A program made the translations under genes and the position numbers. 64,000 nt of DNA, taken from contig KZ478062.1 of NCBI GenBank assembly GCA_002837195.1, positions 391,207-455,206 on the forward strand. Reading direction: 5' to 3'. A model generated the notes under the pieces. It searched no databases. It was not told the DNA's origin and saw only the letters and a program-made list of their open reading frames with translations. This DNA comes from Enterobacterales bacterium CwR94 (GTDB lineage Bacteria > Pseudomonadota > Gammaproteobacteria > Enterobacterales > Enterobacteriaceae). Below, in pieces: positions 44,476 through 54,565 of this stretch (positions within the stretch are counted from its first letter, which is position 1; the number at the start of each line of letters is the position of its first letter).

Positions 44476-45345
44476 TTATTCGATGCGACGTCCTTCCATC
44501 AGGCGCTTCACCAGCGGCATCATTATCAACTCCATGGCCAGTCCCATCTTGCCACCCGGCACCACCAGTGTGTTGATGTGGGAAATAAACGATCCCTGCA
44601 ACATCGCCAGCAGATACGGAAAATCGATATTTTCCAGGTCGCGGAAGTGAATCACCACAAAACTTTCATCCAGCGAGGGAATGCCGCGTGCGGCAAACGG
44701 ATTGGAGGTGTCAACGGTGGGAACGCGCTGGAAGTTAATGTGGGTGCGTGAAAACTGCGGTGTAATGAAATTGATGTAATCTTCCATGGACCGCACCACG
44801 GAATCCATGACCGCTTCACGCGAATGCCCGCGCTCACTGGTATCGCGCACCAGCTTTTGAATCCACTCCAGGTTAACAATCGGCACCACGCCAACCAGCA
44901 AATCGACCTGACCCGCAACGTCATGTTGATCGGTCACGACGCCGCCGTGTAAGCCTTCATAAAACAACACATCCGTTGGCGTAGGCAGCGGTTGCCACGG
45001 CGTAAAGGTGCCCGGTACCTGATTCCAGGGAACGGCTTCGTCATAGGTATGCAGATATTTACGCGATTGGCCTTTCCCGCTGCGGCCGTACTCCGCCAGC
45101 GTTTGCTCCAACAAACCAAAATCGTTCGCTTCCGGGCCAAAGTAGCTGATATGACGGCCGGCATCGCGGGCTTTGCGAATCGCCATGTCCATTTCTGGCC
45201 GCGTGTAACGGTGGAAGCTGTCGCCTTCAATTTCGGCAGCGGTTAAATCCAACTGCTGGAAAATTTTACGGAAGGCGAGGCTGGTGGTCGTGGTACCTGC
45301 ACCACTGGAGCCCGTTACTGCAATAACCGGGTGTTTGGCCGACAT
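44476..45345 (-). CDS. prkB: Phosphoribulokinase-like protein PrkB
   Basis: P-loop kinase of the phosphoribulokinase/uridine kinase family; no Calvin cycle is expected here, so the true substrate is unknown. The 289-residue protein has the nucleotide-binding loop GSSGAGTTTTS (about 12-22) and the downstream acidic and basic motifs FYEGLHGG and NLEWIQKLVRD. It is followed upstream by yheU and yheT, as in E. coli. Confidence 0.93.
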   Translation of the reverse strand: MSAKHPVIAVTGSSGAGTTTTSLAFRKIFQQLDLTAAEIEGDSFHRYTRPEMDMAIRKARDAGRHISYFGPEANDFGLLEQTLAEYGRSGKGQSRKYLHTYDEAVPWNQVPGTFTPWQPLPTPTDVLFYEGLHGGVVTDQHDVAGQVDLLVGVVPIVNLEWIQKLVRDTSERGHSREAVMDSVVRSMEDYINFITPQFSRTHINFQRVPTVDTSNPFAARGIPSLDESFVVIHFRDLENIDFPYLLAMLQGSFISHINTLVVPGGKMGLAMELIMMPLVKRLMEGRRIE

Positions 45346-45407
45346 GAGTAACTCCTTGAATTAAGTCATTGACCCATTGTTAACATGAGTCAGCAAGTGG
45401 AGCAAAC

Positions 45408-45626
45408 TCAACCGCGAAACGCTGTGCGCGGCATAATATTTACTGTTTCATGTAACTCAGACCACACCAGTACGGCATCGCCCCGTTGAAGCTGGCTGCG
45501 CACGTCATCGACTTTTTGTGCCAGCGATCGTTCTTGCTCACCGTAGTCGGTGCCTTCGCGTAACACAAAGGCCTCAATCAGGTTATTGAGCGTTTCGGCG
45601 TCAAGATCTTGACAGGGAATAATCAT
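45408..45626 (-). CDS. yheU: Uncharacterised UPF0270 protein YheU
   Basis: Small conserved protein of unknown function. The 72-residue sequence ([20 protein letters not shown], later [16 protein letters not shown]) matches E. coli YheU in length. The frame is open to 45653, but ATG 45626 overlaps the yheT stop as ATGA and so is the coupled start. Confidence 0.9.
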   Translation of the reverse strand: MIIPCQDLDAETLNNLIEAFVLREGTDYGEQERSLAQKVDDVRSQLQRGDAVLVWSELHETVNIMPRTAFRG

Positions 45627-46642
45627 TGTGTGTCCAACCAGTGAGAAAGCCAATCAGGTACGCGGCGCTCTAACCACATTTCAGGCTGCATCAGTGTGCC
45701 GCCAACGAAGCCCACGTGACCGCCATAGGCACTGAGCTGGTAGGTAATGCAATCCGATAACTGGGCCGGTGAGGGAATGACGGCATCGGTCATAAAAGGA
45801 TCGTCGCGGGCATGCAGAATCAGCATGGGTTTGCGTACGCCCTGGAGCAGCGGCATTGCACTGGCACGCCGATAGTAGTCTGTGGCGTCACTAAAACCGT
45901 GAGCACGTGCGGTAATGGCATCATCGAACTGGCGCAGCTTTTTGATTTGGCGCAGTTGCAGTAAGTCGATGGGCAACGTGCCCGGGAAAGCATTCAGCTT
46001 CCGCGTGGCATTCTTTTTCAACAGACCCAGCAGATAGTGCTGATAGAAGCGAGAAAAGCCCTCTTCTAACCGAGCGCTGCAAGGTTCCAGCATCAGGGGC
46101 GCAGAAATCACCACGCCTGCATCGAGCAGGCAGTCATGGCCCTGTTTCCCCATCAGGCAAGCCAGCATATTGCCGCCCAGAGACACGCCGACGGCGGCGG
46201 TAGGGACATCGCCCCAGGTGGTGCGTAACCACTGAAGAAAGAAGGCAGCATCTTCGGTTTCACCCGAGTGATAAATGCGCTGTAAGCGGTTAGGCGCTCC
46301 GCTGCAGCCGCGGAAATGCATAATCACGGCCAGCCAACCGCGTTGCTGACAGGCATGCATTAAGCCGTGGGCGTAAGGGCTGTCGACGCTGCCTTCCAGC
46401 CCATGGAACAGTACCATGCGCGGTTTATGGGCGGCTTGCGCAGGATCTTCGCTCCAGGCGAGATCCACAAAATCGCCATCGGGCAGATCCAGGCGTTGCC
46501 AGTGGGGACGGAGTAAATTGCTGCGGCGCAAAATGCGCGGCAGCAGCGTTTGCAAATGCGGATTACGAAAACCACGCAGCGGGATGAAAGCCTCGCTGGC
46601 GGCAGGAGAAAAATTCATGTCTAAAGGGCTTGTACGATCCAT
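45623..46642 (-). CDS. yheT: Alpha/beta-hydrolase YheT
   Basis: Putative esterase of the YheT/EMB8 family with unknown substrate. The 339-residue protein has the nucleophile motif [10 protein letters not shown], an acid residue in LHARDDPF and a histidine in [10 protein letters not shown], so the triad is complete. Start ATG 46642; a second ATG at 46618 is possible. In E. coli yheS lies just upstream on the same strand; here a lysE-like, lacI-like and tauABCD block separates them. Confidence 0.9.
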   Translation of the reverse strand: MDRTSPLDMNFSPAASEAFIPLRGFRNPHLQTLLPRILRRSNLLRPHWQRLDLPDGDFVDLAWSEDPAQAAHKPRMVLFHGLEGSVDSPYAHGLMHACQQRGWLAVIMHFRGCSGAPNRLQRIYHSGETEDAAFFLQWLRTTWGDVPTAAVGVSLGGNMLACLMGKQGHDCLLDAGVVISAPLMLEPCSARLEEGFSRFYQHYLLGLLKKNATRKLNAFPGTLPIDLLQLRQIKKLRQFDDAITARAHGFSDATDYYRRASAMPLLQGVRKPMLILHARDDPFMTDAVIPSPAQLSDCITYQLSAYGGHVGFVGGTLMQPEMWLERRVPDWLSHWLDTQ

Positions 46643-46699
46643 ATCACACTGTTAATTTTTTCAAGTTTGCTAGCTATTTGGCGCGAGGATGCCGCATTC

Positions 46700-47302
46700 A
46701 TGGAGCTGAGTCTGTTTTTATCGATGTTGGGTTTTTTGTGGGTCGCGGCAATTACGCCAGGTCCTAATAATATGTTACTTACCGCTTCCGGTGCGAACTT
46801 TGGTTTTATTCGTTCGATTCCACTGATGATTGGCATCATGATCGGTATGCAAATCGTGTTGATTTTAGTGGCATTTGGCGTTGGTGGTTTAATACTGCTT
46901 TATCCGTCGTTGCACCTCTTTCTGAAAATTGCCGGTAGTCTGTATTTACTCTGGCTGGCCTGGAAAATCCTGACTGCGCCTTATGAAAAACTGGAACCTG
47001 GCGAGGTGCCTGCGAAAACCATGCCGTTTTGGCAGGGCGGTCTGTTGCAGGTGATTAACCCCAAGGCCTGGTTAATGGCGTTAGGTGCCGTTGCCAGCTT
47101 TAGCCTGGTGGGAGACGCCTACCGTGGCTCGGTGATCGCAATCAGCTTCGGGATGTTGTTGGTGAATCTGGTGGCCGGTATTGCCTGGCTGGGCTTTGGT
47201 TCATTGATTGGCCGCTTACTGCAAAGCCCCCGTGCCTGGCGTTACTTCAATGTGGCAATGGGGCTGTTAACGGCAGCCTGCGTCCTGTTAATTTGGCACT
47301 AA
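46700..47302 (+). CDS. LysE-family amino acid exporter
   Basis: Probable inner-membrane exporter of amino acids or related compounds. The 200-residue protein shows about six membrane segments and the LysE signature TPGPNNMLLTASGANFGF near the N-terminus, and NPKAWLMALGAVASF in the middle. The start is taken as ATG 46700 (MELSLFLSMLGFLW); an open frame from 46667 lacks a better site. It is divergent from yheT and convergent with the LacI-type gene, sharing CTAA at their stops. The substrate is unknown; E. coli has no gene at this place. Confidence 0.85.
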   Translation: MELSLFLSMLGFLWVAAITPGPNNMLLTASGANFGFIRSIPLMIGIMIGMQIVLILVAFGVGGLILLYPSLHLFLKIAGSLYLLWLAWKILTAPYEKLEPGEVPAKTMPFWQGGLLQVINPKAWLMALGAVASFSLVGDAYRGSVIAISFGMLLVNLVAGIAWLGFGSLIGRLLQSPRAWRYFNVAMGLLTAACVLLIWH

Positions 47303-48279
47303 CCTGATGCGCGTGTGACCAGGCGACAGCGAAGCTGTTCATGTTGTAAGGGCGCATGAGGCTGGCGAATGCGCGCCAGTAACAATTGCACACTGCGTAC
47401 GCCGAGTTGGTGCATGGGTTGTTCGATGGTGCTCAGCGGTGGCGACATCATGGCGCCCCATGGCAGGCCATCAAAGCCAATCACCGCCAGTGATTCCGGT
47501 ACTGCCACACCGCGTTCACGCGCGGTGTGCAGCACACCGACCGCCAGCACATCTGAGACGGTAATAATGGCATCGGGCGGGGTCGGCAGTGCCAGTAAAC
47601 GCTCCAGTGCTTCGCTTCCCGCCTGACACTCCACGTCATGCGCATATTCGATATGTGACCAGGCTAAATTGGCATCATCCAATGCTTTGCGGTACCCCGC
47701 TTCCCGCTGCTGCGAAAAGAGATAGCGTGGATCGCCGTTGATCAGGGCAATTCGCTGCCGACCGCGCTCAATCAGTGTGGCCACGGTCGCCATCACGGCT
47801 TCATAGTTATTGACCGTGACGGATGCTCCCTGATCGTTGGGATCGCCCTCAGCGCACTGCACCCAGGGATAGTCGCCAATCAGTTGCCGCAGGCTGGGCA
47901 AATTGCTGATGGCATCCATGGTGATCACGCCATCAACCACTTTCCCGCTCAGCAGAGAGAGATAGGCCGCTTCACGTTCCGTCTGTGATTCTGAATTGCA
48001 CAACAGGATGTGGTAGCCGTTCGCTTCCGCCTCCGCTTCAATGCCGCGTACCACCCGTGAACAGAACGGATTGGTGATATTAGAGACCAGTACCATCAAC
48101 ATGCGGCTTTGTGAGGTGCGCAGTTGCCGTGCCAGCAAGTTGGGTTGGTAATGGCATTCTGCAATCACCGCCAACACTTTTTCTCGTGTCGTGGCTCTGA
48201 CACCGGGATGATTATTCAGTACGCGTGAAACCGTAGCGGTAGAAACACCGGCGAGGCGGGCCACTTTTTCAATCGACAT
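47299..48279 (-). CDS. LacI-family transcriptional regulator
   Basis: DNA-binding repressor type with N-terminal helix-turn-helix (MSIEKVARLAGVSTATVSRV, residues 1-20), hinge helix region NLLARQLRTS, and a periplasmic-binding-like effector domain (about 60-326). It resembles CytR-like members but the effector cannot be read from sequence. The frame is open to 48336; ATG 48279 has GGAAGGAA before it. It lies between the LysE-like gene (convergent) and tauA (divergent), so either could be its target. A perfect palindrome is 49 bases upstream. Confidence 0.9.
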   Translation of the reverse strand: MSIEKVARLAGVSTATVSRVLNNHPGVRATTREKVLAVIAECHYQPNLLARQLRTSQSRMLMVLVSNITNPFCSRVVRGIEAEAEANGYHILLCNSESQTEREAAYLSLLSGKVVDGVITMDAISNLPSLRQLIGDYPWVQCAEGDPNDQGASVTVNNYEAVMATVATLIERGRQRIALINGDPRYLFSQQREAGYRKALDDANLAWSHIEYAHDVECQAGSEALERLLALPTPPDAIITVSDVLAVGVLHTARERGVAVPESLAVIGFDGLPWGAMMSPPLSTIEQPMHQLGVRSVQLLLARIRQPHAPLQHEQLRCRLVTRASG

Positions 48280-48327
48280 AAGGTTCCTTCCTGAGTGCGC
48301 GAAACGTAGGGATGCTGATTTGACCAC

Positions 48328-48337
48328 ATTGCGCAAT
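48328..48337. promoter_or_regulatory. Possible LacI-type operator
   Basis: ATTGCGCAAT is a perfect 10-bp palindrome centred on CG, as LacI-family operators often are. It lies 49 bases upstream of the regulator and about 160 bases upstream of tauA. Only position and symmetry support it. Confidence 0.3.
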
Positions 48338-48499
48338 AACCGTTTGTCACTAATAGTGAAAAATTCCTAAAAATAGCGGTGAAAATGTAATCCCATTTCA
48401 TTATCTGTTTTAGTTATTAAAAATAATTTTTAATTACTTTATTGTTCATGACTGCCTCATGTACAACTCTCCTCATAACAACACACAGGGGTGAGCAAG

Positions 48500-49480
48500 A
48501 TGATGGCGGGCAAATTCAAGGTTTCTGTAATCGCGGCAATGCTGTCTTTCGTAACGCTGAGTGCGCATGCGCTGGACGTCACCGTGGCCTATCAAACCTC
48601 CGCAGAGCCAGCCAAGGTGGCGCAGGCGGACGGGACTTTCGCGAAAGAGAGTGGGGCGACGGTTGACTGGCGTAAATTTGACAGTGGGGCCAGCGTATTA
48701 CGCGCACTGGCTTCAGGCGATGTGCAAATCGGCAATATTGGTTCCAGTCCACTGGCGGTCGCGGCAACGCAACAGTTGCCGATTGAGGTGTTCTTACTGG
48801 CCTCACAACTGGGCAATTCCGAAGCGCTGGTGGTGAAAAAAGGCATCGCGTCACCCAAAGATCTGATTGGCAAGCGCATTGCCGTCCCCTTTATCTCAAC
48901 CACCCATTACAGCCTGCTGGCTTCGCTCAAACATTGGGGCATTGATCCCAAGCAACTCACCATCGTCAATCTGCAACCGCCAGCGATTATCGCAGCCTGG
49001 CAGCGCGGGGATATTGATGGTGCGTATGTGTGGGCACCTGCGGTCAACGAACTGGAAAAAGAGGGCAAGGTCTTAGCGGACTCAGAGCAAGTGGGGAAAT
49101 GGGGCTCTCCGACGCTGGATGTGTGGGTGGTGCGCAAAGACTTTGCTGAAAAACATCCCGAGGTCGTGACCGCCTTTGCCCGCAGTGCATTGGAGGCGCA
49201 AAAAGCCTATCTCGACAATCCTGAGGGCTGGCTAAACGCGCCAGATAACCTCAACAAACTGGCCCGGCTGAGCGGTTTGCCAAACGAGCAGATTGCGGGG
49301 CTGGTAAAGGGCAACACTTACCTGCTTGCTCAGCAACAGATTGAACAGCTTGGCGAGCCCGTCAATAAAGCCATTGTGGATACCGCGAAATTCCTGAAAG
49401 AGCAGGGCAAAGTGCCCGCCAGCGGCAGCGACTATCGCGAGTATGTTACCGATCGTTTCGTCAAACCCCTCGTTCAATAA
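48500..49480 (+). CDS. tauA: Taurine ABC transporter substrate-binding protein TauA
   Basis: Periplasmic binding protein for taurine. The 326-residue precursor (from ATG 48500; GTG 48491 and ATG 48503 are alternatives) has a signal peptide ending SAHA and the family pattern [19 protein letters not shown] and [25 protein letters not shown] before 48500 could act as ribosome site. First gene of tauABCD, with 11 bases to tauB. Tau genes in E. coli respond to sulfate starvation through Cbl and CysB; the AT-rich area before tauA fits such sites but none is proven. Confidence 0.93.
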   Translation: MMAGKFKVSVIAAMLSFVTLSAHALDVTVAYQTSAEPAKVAQADGTFAKESGATVDWRKFDSGASVLRALASGDVQIGNIGSSPLAVAATQQLPIEVFLLASQLGNSEALVVKKGIASPKDLIGKRIAVPFISTTHYSLLASLKHWGIDPKQLTIVNLQPPAIIAAWQRGDIDGAYVWAPAVNELEKEGKVLADSEQVGKWGSPTLDVWVVRKDFAEKHPEVVTAFARSALEAQKAYLDNPEGWLNAPDNLNKLARLSGLPNEQIAGLVKGNTYLLAQQQIEQLGEPVNKAIVDTAKFLKEQGKVPASGSDYREYVTDRFVKPLVQ

Positions 49481-49491
49481 AGGAGCGTCTT

Positions 49492-50259
49492 ATGCTGAGC
49501 CTTAAACACCTGACGGCACGTTACGACGATCACCTCGCGCTCAGTGATATCAATCTGGAGGTGGCGCAGGGTGAATTGCTGGTGGTTTTAGGCCCCTCCG
49601 GATGTGGCAAGACAACGTTACTGAACCTGGTGGCGGGATTCCAGCAACCGGAAAGCGGTGCCATTACGCTTAACGGGCAGGCCATCACGGGGCCGGGAGC
49701 CGATCGCGGCGTGGTATTTCAACATGAAGGGTTGCTGCCGTGGCGCAGCGTGCTGGACAACGTCGCCTTTGGTTTGCAACTGGCGGGAATTGCCCGCCCG
49801 CAGCGGGAGAGCATCGCGCAACAGATGCTGGCGCGCGTGGGGCTGGCCGGTGCTGAGCAGCGTCAAATCTGGCAACTCTCGGGCGGTATGCGCCAGCGTG
49901 TGGGGATTGCGCGCGCACTGGCCGCCGATCCTGAACTGCTGTTACTGGATGAACCTTTTGGCGCGTTAGACGCCTTCACCCGTGAGCAAATGCAGGAACT
50001 GTTACTGAATTTGTGGCGCGATAGCGGCAAGCAGATTTTGTTGATCACACACGACATTGAAGAAGCGATTTTCCTCGCCAGTGAGCTGGTGCTGTTGTCG
50101 CCAGGGCCTGGCAGAGTGGTTGAACGATTGAAGCTGGACTTTGGACGTCGTTTTGCCGCCGGTGAGTCTTGCCGCGCGGTGAAGTCAGATCCGGATTTTA
50201 TTGCCTGCCGTGAGCATGTGTTAAGCCGCGTGTTTCTGCAGCGGGAGGTGTTTGCATGA
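49492..50259 (+). CDS. tauB: Taurine ABC transporter ATPase TauB
   Basis: ATP-binding subunit of the taurine importer. The 255-residue protein has Walker A GPSGCGKT (34-41), Q-loop VVFQHEG, signature LSGGMRQR, Walker B LLLLDEP and the switch histidine in [13 protein letters not shown] has GGAGCG upstream. It overlaps tauC by 4 bases. Confidence 0.95.
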   Translation: MLSLKHLTARYDDHLALSDINLEVAQGELLVVLGPSGCGKTTLLNLVAGFQQPESGAITLNGQAITGPGADRGVVFQHEGLLPWRSVLDNVAFGLQLAGIARPQRESIAQQMLARVGLAGAEQRQIWQLSGGMRQRVGIARALAADPELLLLDEPFGALDAFTREQMQELLLNLWRDSGKQILLITHDIEEAIFLASELVLLSPGPGRVVERLKLDFGRRFAAGESCRAVKSDPDFIACREHVLSRVFLQREVFA

Positions 50260-51089
50260 GCCTTATTTCCAGTGAAAAAACGGCGGTGCCGCGTGTGGCT
50301 CGCCCGCGACGTTGGCTACCGTCGCGCCAGTTAAGTATTAGTTTGCTGACGCTGGCCGTGCTGCTGTTTATCTGGTGGGGGATCACCGCACTGCAGTGGA
50401 TTGGCCCGCTGTTTTTGCCTGCGCCCCAGCAGGTGTTACATCAACTGTTGGTAATTGCCAGCCCGCAGGGCTTTATGGATGCCACGCTGTGGCAGCACCT
50501 GGGCGCCAGTTTGCTGCGCATCCTGGTGGCGCTCTTGGCGGCGGTCGCCATTGGCGTACCCGTCGGTATCGCTATGGGGCTAAGCCCAACGTTGCGCGGC
50601 ATTTTAGACCCGTTGATTGAGTTGTATCGCCCGGTACCGCCGCTGGCCTATTTACCGCTGATGGTGATTTGGTTTGGCATTGGGGAAACCTCGAAAATTT
50701 TGCTGATCTATCTGGCGATTTTCGCACCCATTGCGCTCTCCACGCTGGCCGGGGTGAAAAGCGCGCGCCAAACGCGGCTGCGCGCGGCGCAGTCACTCGG
50801 TGCCAGCCATTGGCAGGTACTGCGTTATGTGATCCTTCCCGGAGCATTACCCGAAATTTTAACCGGCGTGCGCATCGGATTAGGTGTCGGTTGGTCAACG
50901 CTGGTGGCCTCTGAACTGATTGCCGCTACGCGCGGATTGGGCTTTATGGTGCAGTCTGCCGGTGAGTTTTTGGCAACGGATGTGGTGCTGGCGGGGATCG
51001 CGGTGATCGCGCTGGTGGCTTTTATTCTTGAGCTGGGTCTGCGCGCCTTGCAGCGACGTCTGACACCCTGGCATGGAGTGGAACAATGA
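50256..51089 (+). CDS. tauC: Taurine ABC transporter permease TauC
   Basis: Inner-membrane permease of the taurine importer. The 277-residue protein has about six membrane segments and the cytoplasmic EAA-like loop [20 protein letters not shown]. Its start overlaps tauB by 4 bases and its end overlaps tauD by 4 bases (ATGA), so all are translationally coupled. Confidence 0.94.
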   Translation: MSLISSEKTAVPRVARPRRWLPSRQLSISLLTLAVLLFIWWGITALQWIGPLFLPAPQQVLHQLLVIASPQGFMDATLWQHLGASLLRILVALLAAVAIGVPVGIAMGLSPTLRGILDPLIELYRPVPPLAYLPLMVIWFGIGETSKILLIYLAIFAPIALSTLAGVKSARQTRLRAAQSLGASHWQVLRYVILPGALPEILTGVRIGLGVGWSTLVASELIAATRGLGFMVQSAGEFLATDVVLAGIAVIALVAFILELGLRALQRRLTPWHGVEQ

Positions 51090-51925
51090 ACGAACGTCTT
51101 ACCATTACCCCATTGGGGCCTTATATCGGTGCCCAGGTCAGTAATATCGATCTTGCGCGTCCCTTGAGTGATGCGCAGTTTGAGCAGCTTTATCACGCTC
51201 TGTTGCGCCATCAAGTGGTGTTTTTACGCGATCAGCCTCTGACGCCACAACAGCATCGTGCGTTGGCGGTGCGCTTTGGGGATTTGCATATCCATCCGGT
51301 ATACCCGCAGGCCGAGGGTGTCAAAGAGATTATTGTGTTGGATACGCACAACGACAATCCGCCCGATAACGACAACTGGCATACCGATGTCACCTTTATT
51401 GAAACTCCGCCAGCGGGAGCGATTCTGGCGGCCAAACAGCTACCTGAATTCGGTGGCGACACGCTCTGGGCGAGCGGTATTGCCGCTTATGATGCGCTCT
51501 CTGAGCCATTTAAACAGTTGCTGAAGGGGTTACAGGCGGAACACGACTTCACCAAGTCTTTCCAGGAATATAAATACCGCAAGACGGCGGAAGAGCATGC
51601 ACGCTGGCAAGAAGCCGTCGCGAAGAACCCACCGTTACTGCATCCGGTGATCCGCACGCATCCGGTCAGTGGCAAACAGGCATTGTTCGTCAATGAAGGA
51701 TTTACCACGCGCATCGTGGGATTAAGTGAGAAGGAGAGCAGCGCGCTACTCGCTTTCCTGTTTGCACATATTACTAAACCCGAATTTCAGGTGCGCTGGC
51801 GTTGGCAGCAACATGATGTGGCGATCTGGGATAACCGCGTGACGCAGCATTATGCCAATGCGGATTACTTGCCTGCCCGACGCGTGATGCACCGCGCGAC
51901 GATTTTAGGGGACAAGCCGTTCTAA
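51086..51925 (+). CDS. tauD: Taurine dioxygenase TauD
   Basis: Fe(II)/2-oxoglutarate dioxygenase that cleaves taurine to aminoacetaldehyde and sulfite. The 279-residue protein has the iron ligands H99 and D101 in NWHTDVTF and H255 in VTQHYA, and R266 for 2-oxoglutarate binding, all at E. coli positions. Its presence makes taurine, rather than other sulfonates, the best guess for the importer. It ends in a shared hairpin before yheS. Confidence 0.96.
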   Translation: MNERLTITPLGPYIGAQVSNIDLARPLSDAQFEQLYHALLRHQVVFLRDQPLTPQQHRALAVRFGDLHIHPVYPQAEGVKEIIVLDTHNDNPPDNDNWHTDVTFIETPPAGAILAAKQLPEFGGDTLWASGIAAYDALSEPFKQLLKGLQAEHDFTKSFQEYKYRKTAEEHARWQEAVAKNPPLLHPVIRTHPVSGKQALFVNEGFTTRIVGLSEKESSALLAFLFAHITKPEFQVRWRWQQHDVAIWDNRVTQHYANADYLPARRVMHRATILGDKPF

Positions 51926-51947
51926 TATTCACATTAATTCACTTTCA

Positions 51948-51975
51948 CAGGAGGGAGGCCAATGCTTCCCTCCTG
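51948..51975. terminator. Hairpin between tauD and yheS
   Basis: CAGGAGGGA pairs with TCCCTCCTG over 9 bp with a longer loop, between the convergent tauD and yheS stops. No strong T-tract. Confidence 0.55.
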
Positions 51976-51982
51976 GTGACGG

Positions 51983-53887
51983 TTATTCGGCGAGCAGGGC
52001 TTCCAGATGTTCCTGAGCCTCCAGCCACGCCATCTCACACTCTTCTAACGCCGATTTCGCCTCGGACTGTGCTTTTAACGCGTCAGTCAGCTCCGCTTTG
52101 CGGCTTTGCTCGTAAATGGCGCTATCAGCTAAGCGGCTTTCTGCCTCACTGAGCTGTGCATTCAGCTTTTCCATCTGCTTTTCCAGCTTTTCAATTTGCT
52201 TGCGCACTGGCTGGGTTTGCGTGCGACGCTCTGCTTCACGGCGTTTTTGATCCTTACGCGCTTGCGCACTGTTTGCGCCATCTGCTTTTGGGGTGCTATC
52301 GCGTGCCGCATCCTGCTTTTGGAGCTCGCTTAGCCACTGCTGATAGTCATCCAGATCGCCATTAAAAGGTTCGACTTTGCTGTCGTGGACCAGATAAAGA
52401 TCATCGGTGGTCGAACGCAGTAAGTGTCGATCGTGCGAGACCACCACCAGTGCGCCCTCAAAATCGATCAGCGCCTCCGTTAAAGCCTGACGCATATCCA
52501 AATCAAGGTGGTTGGTCGGTTCATCAAGCAGCAACAGATTCGGGCGTTCCCAGACCACCAGGGCCAGCACCAAGCGCGCCTTTTCACCGCCGGAGAAGCG
52601 TTCTGTTTGTTCTGTAACTTTGTCGCCACGGAAATCGAATCCGCCGAGATAATCCCGCAGCTTCTGTTCACTCTCTTTGGGCGCCAGGCGTGTCAGATGC
52701 TGCAACGGGGATTCGTCGGCGCGTAAAAACTCCAGTTGATGCTGTGCGAAGTAGCCCAGTTTGATGCCTTTGGATAAGCCAATCTCGCCTTTGAGCGGCG
52801 GCATTTCACCGGCCAGCAATTTGATCAGCGTGGATTTACCCGCGCCGTTACGACCCAGTAAGCCGATCCGTGAACCCGGTACTAAGTTGAGTTTAATGGC
52901 ATCCAAAATCACACGCTCGCCATATCCGGCGCTGATTTTTTCCATTTTCAGCAGGGGATTGGGCAGGCTTTCTGGCGGGCGAAAGCTGAAACTGAACGGA
53001 TTATCGACGTGAGCCGGCGCGATTTTTTCCATGCGTTCGAGCATCTTAATACGGCTTTGTGCCTGCTTGGCTTTACTGGCTTTGGCTTTAAAGCGATCAA
53101 TAAAACTTTGCAGGTGAGCCACTTTCAGCTGCTGGCTTTCAAACATGGATTGCTGTTGAGACAGGCGAGTTGCGCGCTGAATTTCAAACGAGCTGTAGTT
53201 GCCTGTGTATTCAAACAGCGACTGCTGTTCGATATGCAGAATTTTATCGACCACCGGATCAAGAAAATCACGGTCGTGCGAGATAAGAATCAGCGTGCCA
53301 GGATAGCTCTTTAACCAACGCTCCAGCCAAATGACAGCATCCAAATCCAGGTGGTTTGTCGGTTCGTCCAGTAACAGCAAGTCGGAGCGGCAAATCAATG
53401 CCTGTGCCAGATTAAGGCGCATACGCCAGCCGCCCGAAAAATCTTTTACGGGTCGTTGCAATTGTTCCTGGGAAAAACCTAATCCGTTAAGCAGGCTGGC
53501 GGCGCGAGCCTGTATACTCCAGGCTTGAATGGCATCCAGTTTGCCGTGCAGTGTCGCAATCGCATGACCGTCATTTTTTTCGTTAGCGCGTTGCAAATCA
53601 GAATCAAGCTGACGATATTCTCTGTCGCCATCAATAACATAGTCGATAGCGGGCTTATCCAGTGCGGGTGTTTCCTGATTCACCCAGGCCAGCGCCCAGT
53701 TGCTCGGAAATTTTGCGCTTCCCGCATCAGCACTCATCTCATTTTTGAGCAGTGCCAAAAGCGTGGATTTACCACAGCCGTTTTTACCCACCAGGCCCAC
53801 TTTTTGGCCCGGATTGATGGTGGCGGTGGCATTGTCCAGCAGGACGTTGGTGCCACGGCGAATTTGCAGGGAGGAGAAGACAATCAT
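51983..53887 (-). CDS. yheS: ABC-F family ATPase YheS
   Basis: Cytoplasmic ABC-F protein that acts on ribosomes rather than transport. The 634-residue protein has two ATPase domains: first Walker A GKNGCGKST and signature FSGGWRMR, second Walker A GRNGAGKST and signature FSGGEKAR, with a linker between and a charged coiled coil at the C-terminus (about 540-630). No membrane segment. E. coli YheS has 637 residues. It is divergent from kefG. Confidence 0.95.
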   Translation of the reverse strand: MIVFSSLQIRRGTNVLLDNATATINPGQKVGLVGKNGCGKSTLLALLKNEMSADAGSAKFPSNWALAWVNQETPALDKPAIDYVIDGDREYRQLDSDLQRANEKNDGHAIATLHGKLDAIQAWSIQARAASLLNGLGFSQEQLQRPVKDFSGGWRMRLNLAQALICRSDLLLLDEPTNHLDLDAVIWLERWLKSYPGTLILISHDRDFLDPVVDKILHIEQQSLFEYTGNYSSFEIQRATRLSQQQSMFESQQLKVAHLQSFIDRFKAKASKAKQAQSRIKMLERMEKIAPAHVDNPFSFSFRPPESLPNPLLKMEKISAGYGERVILDAIKLNLVPGSRIGLLGRNGAGKSTLIKLLAGEMPPLKGEIGLSKGIKLGYFAQHQLEFLRADESPLQHLTRLAPKESEQKLRDYLGGFDFRGDKVTEQTERFSGGEKARLVLALVVWERPNLLLLDEPTNHLDLDMRQALTEALIDFEGALVVVSHDRHLLRSTTDDLYLVHDSKVEPFNGDLDDYQQWLSELQKQDAARDSTPKADGANSAQARKDQKRREAERRTQTQPVRKQIEKLEKQMEKLNAQLSEAESRLADSAIYEQSRKAELTDALKAQSEAKSALEECEMAWLEAQEHLEALLAE

Positions 53888-54009
53888 AAAGCGCCGTATC
53901 GTGTTAAATTAGCGTCTTATTCAGACAGGATAAACGCCATTAAGGCGTAGATTATTGCGTCGCATGGTAACCAAAAAAAACAGCCATGACGACGATTTAG
54001 CAAGGGGGA

Positions 54010-54564
54010 ATGATGTCACAGCCACCAAAAGTGTTGCTGCTGTATGCCCATCCGGAATCACAGGACTCCATCGCAAACCGCGTCCTGCTACAACCGGCTC
54101 AGCAATTAAGCAATGTCACTGTGCATGATCTTTATGCGCACTATCCCGATTTTTTCATCGATGTTCATTATGAGCAGCAACTGCTTCGTGAACACCAGGT
54201 GATTGTTTTTCAACACCCTTTGTACACCTACAGTTGCCCTTCACTGTTAAAAGAGTGGCTGGATCGCGTGCTGTCTCGGGGCTTTGCCAGCGGCCTGAAT
54301 GGCAATGCGTTAGAGGGAAAATATTGGCGCAGTGTGATTACCACCGGTGAACCTGAAACGGCCTATCACCACAGCGGACTTAATCGATATCCCATGTCAG
54401 ATATCATGCGTCCGTTTGAGCTCACTGCCCAGTTGTGCCGCATGCATTGGATGTCGCCGATGATTATTTATTGGGCGCGGCGACAAAATCGCGATGTGAT
54501 GCAAAATTTTGCCCGCGCTTATGGCGACTGGTTGTCTGCTCCGTTGCCACAGGGAGGCGTGTAG
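54010..54564 (+). CDS. kefG: KefG, activator of potassium efflux
   Basis: Flavodoxin-like cytoplasmic protein needed for full activity of KefB. The 184-residue protein has the quinone oxidoreductase-like motifs YAHPESQDS and [17 protein letters not shown]. The start is ATG 54010 (a second ATG follows at once). The stop is 1 base before the kefB start. Confidence 0.94.
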   Translation: MMSQPPKVLLLYAHPESQDSIANRVLLQPAQQLSNVTVHDLYAHYPDFFIDVHYEQQLLREHQVIVFQHPLYTYSCPSLLKEWLDRVLSRGFASGLNGNALEGKYWRSVITTGEPETAYHHSGLNRYPMSDIMRPFELTAQLCRMHWMSPMIIYWARRQNRDVMQNFARAYGDWLSAPLPQGGV

Positions 54565-54565
54565 C

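Noticed and set aside
46643..51977. Tau block as a recent mobile element
   Set aside because: No integrase, transposase, tRNA or direct repeat is seen at its ends and its base use looks like its neighbours, so insertion relative to E. coli is clear but a mobile element is not.
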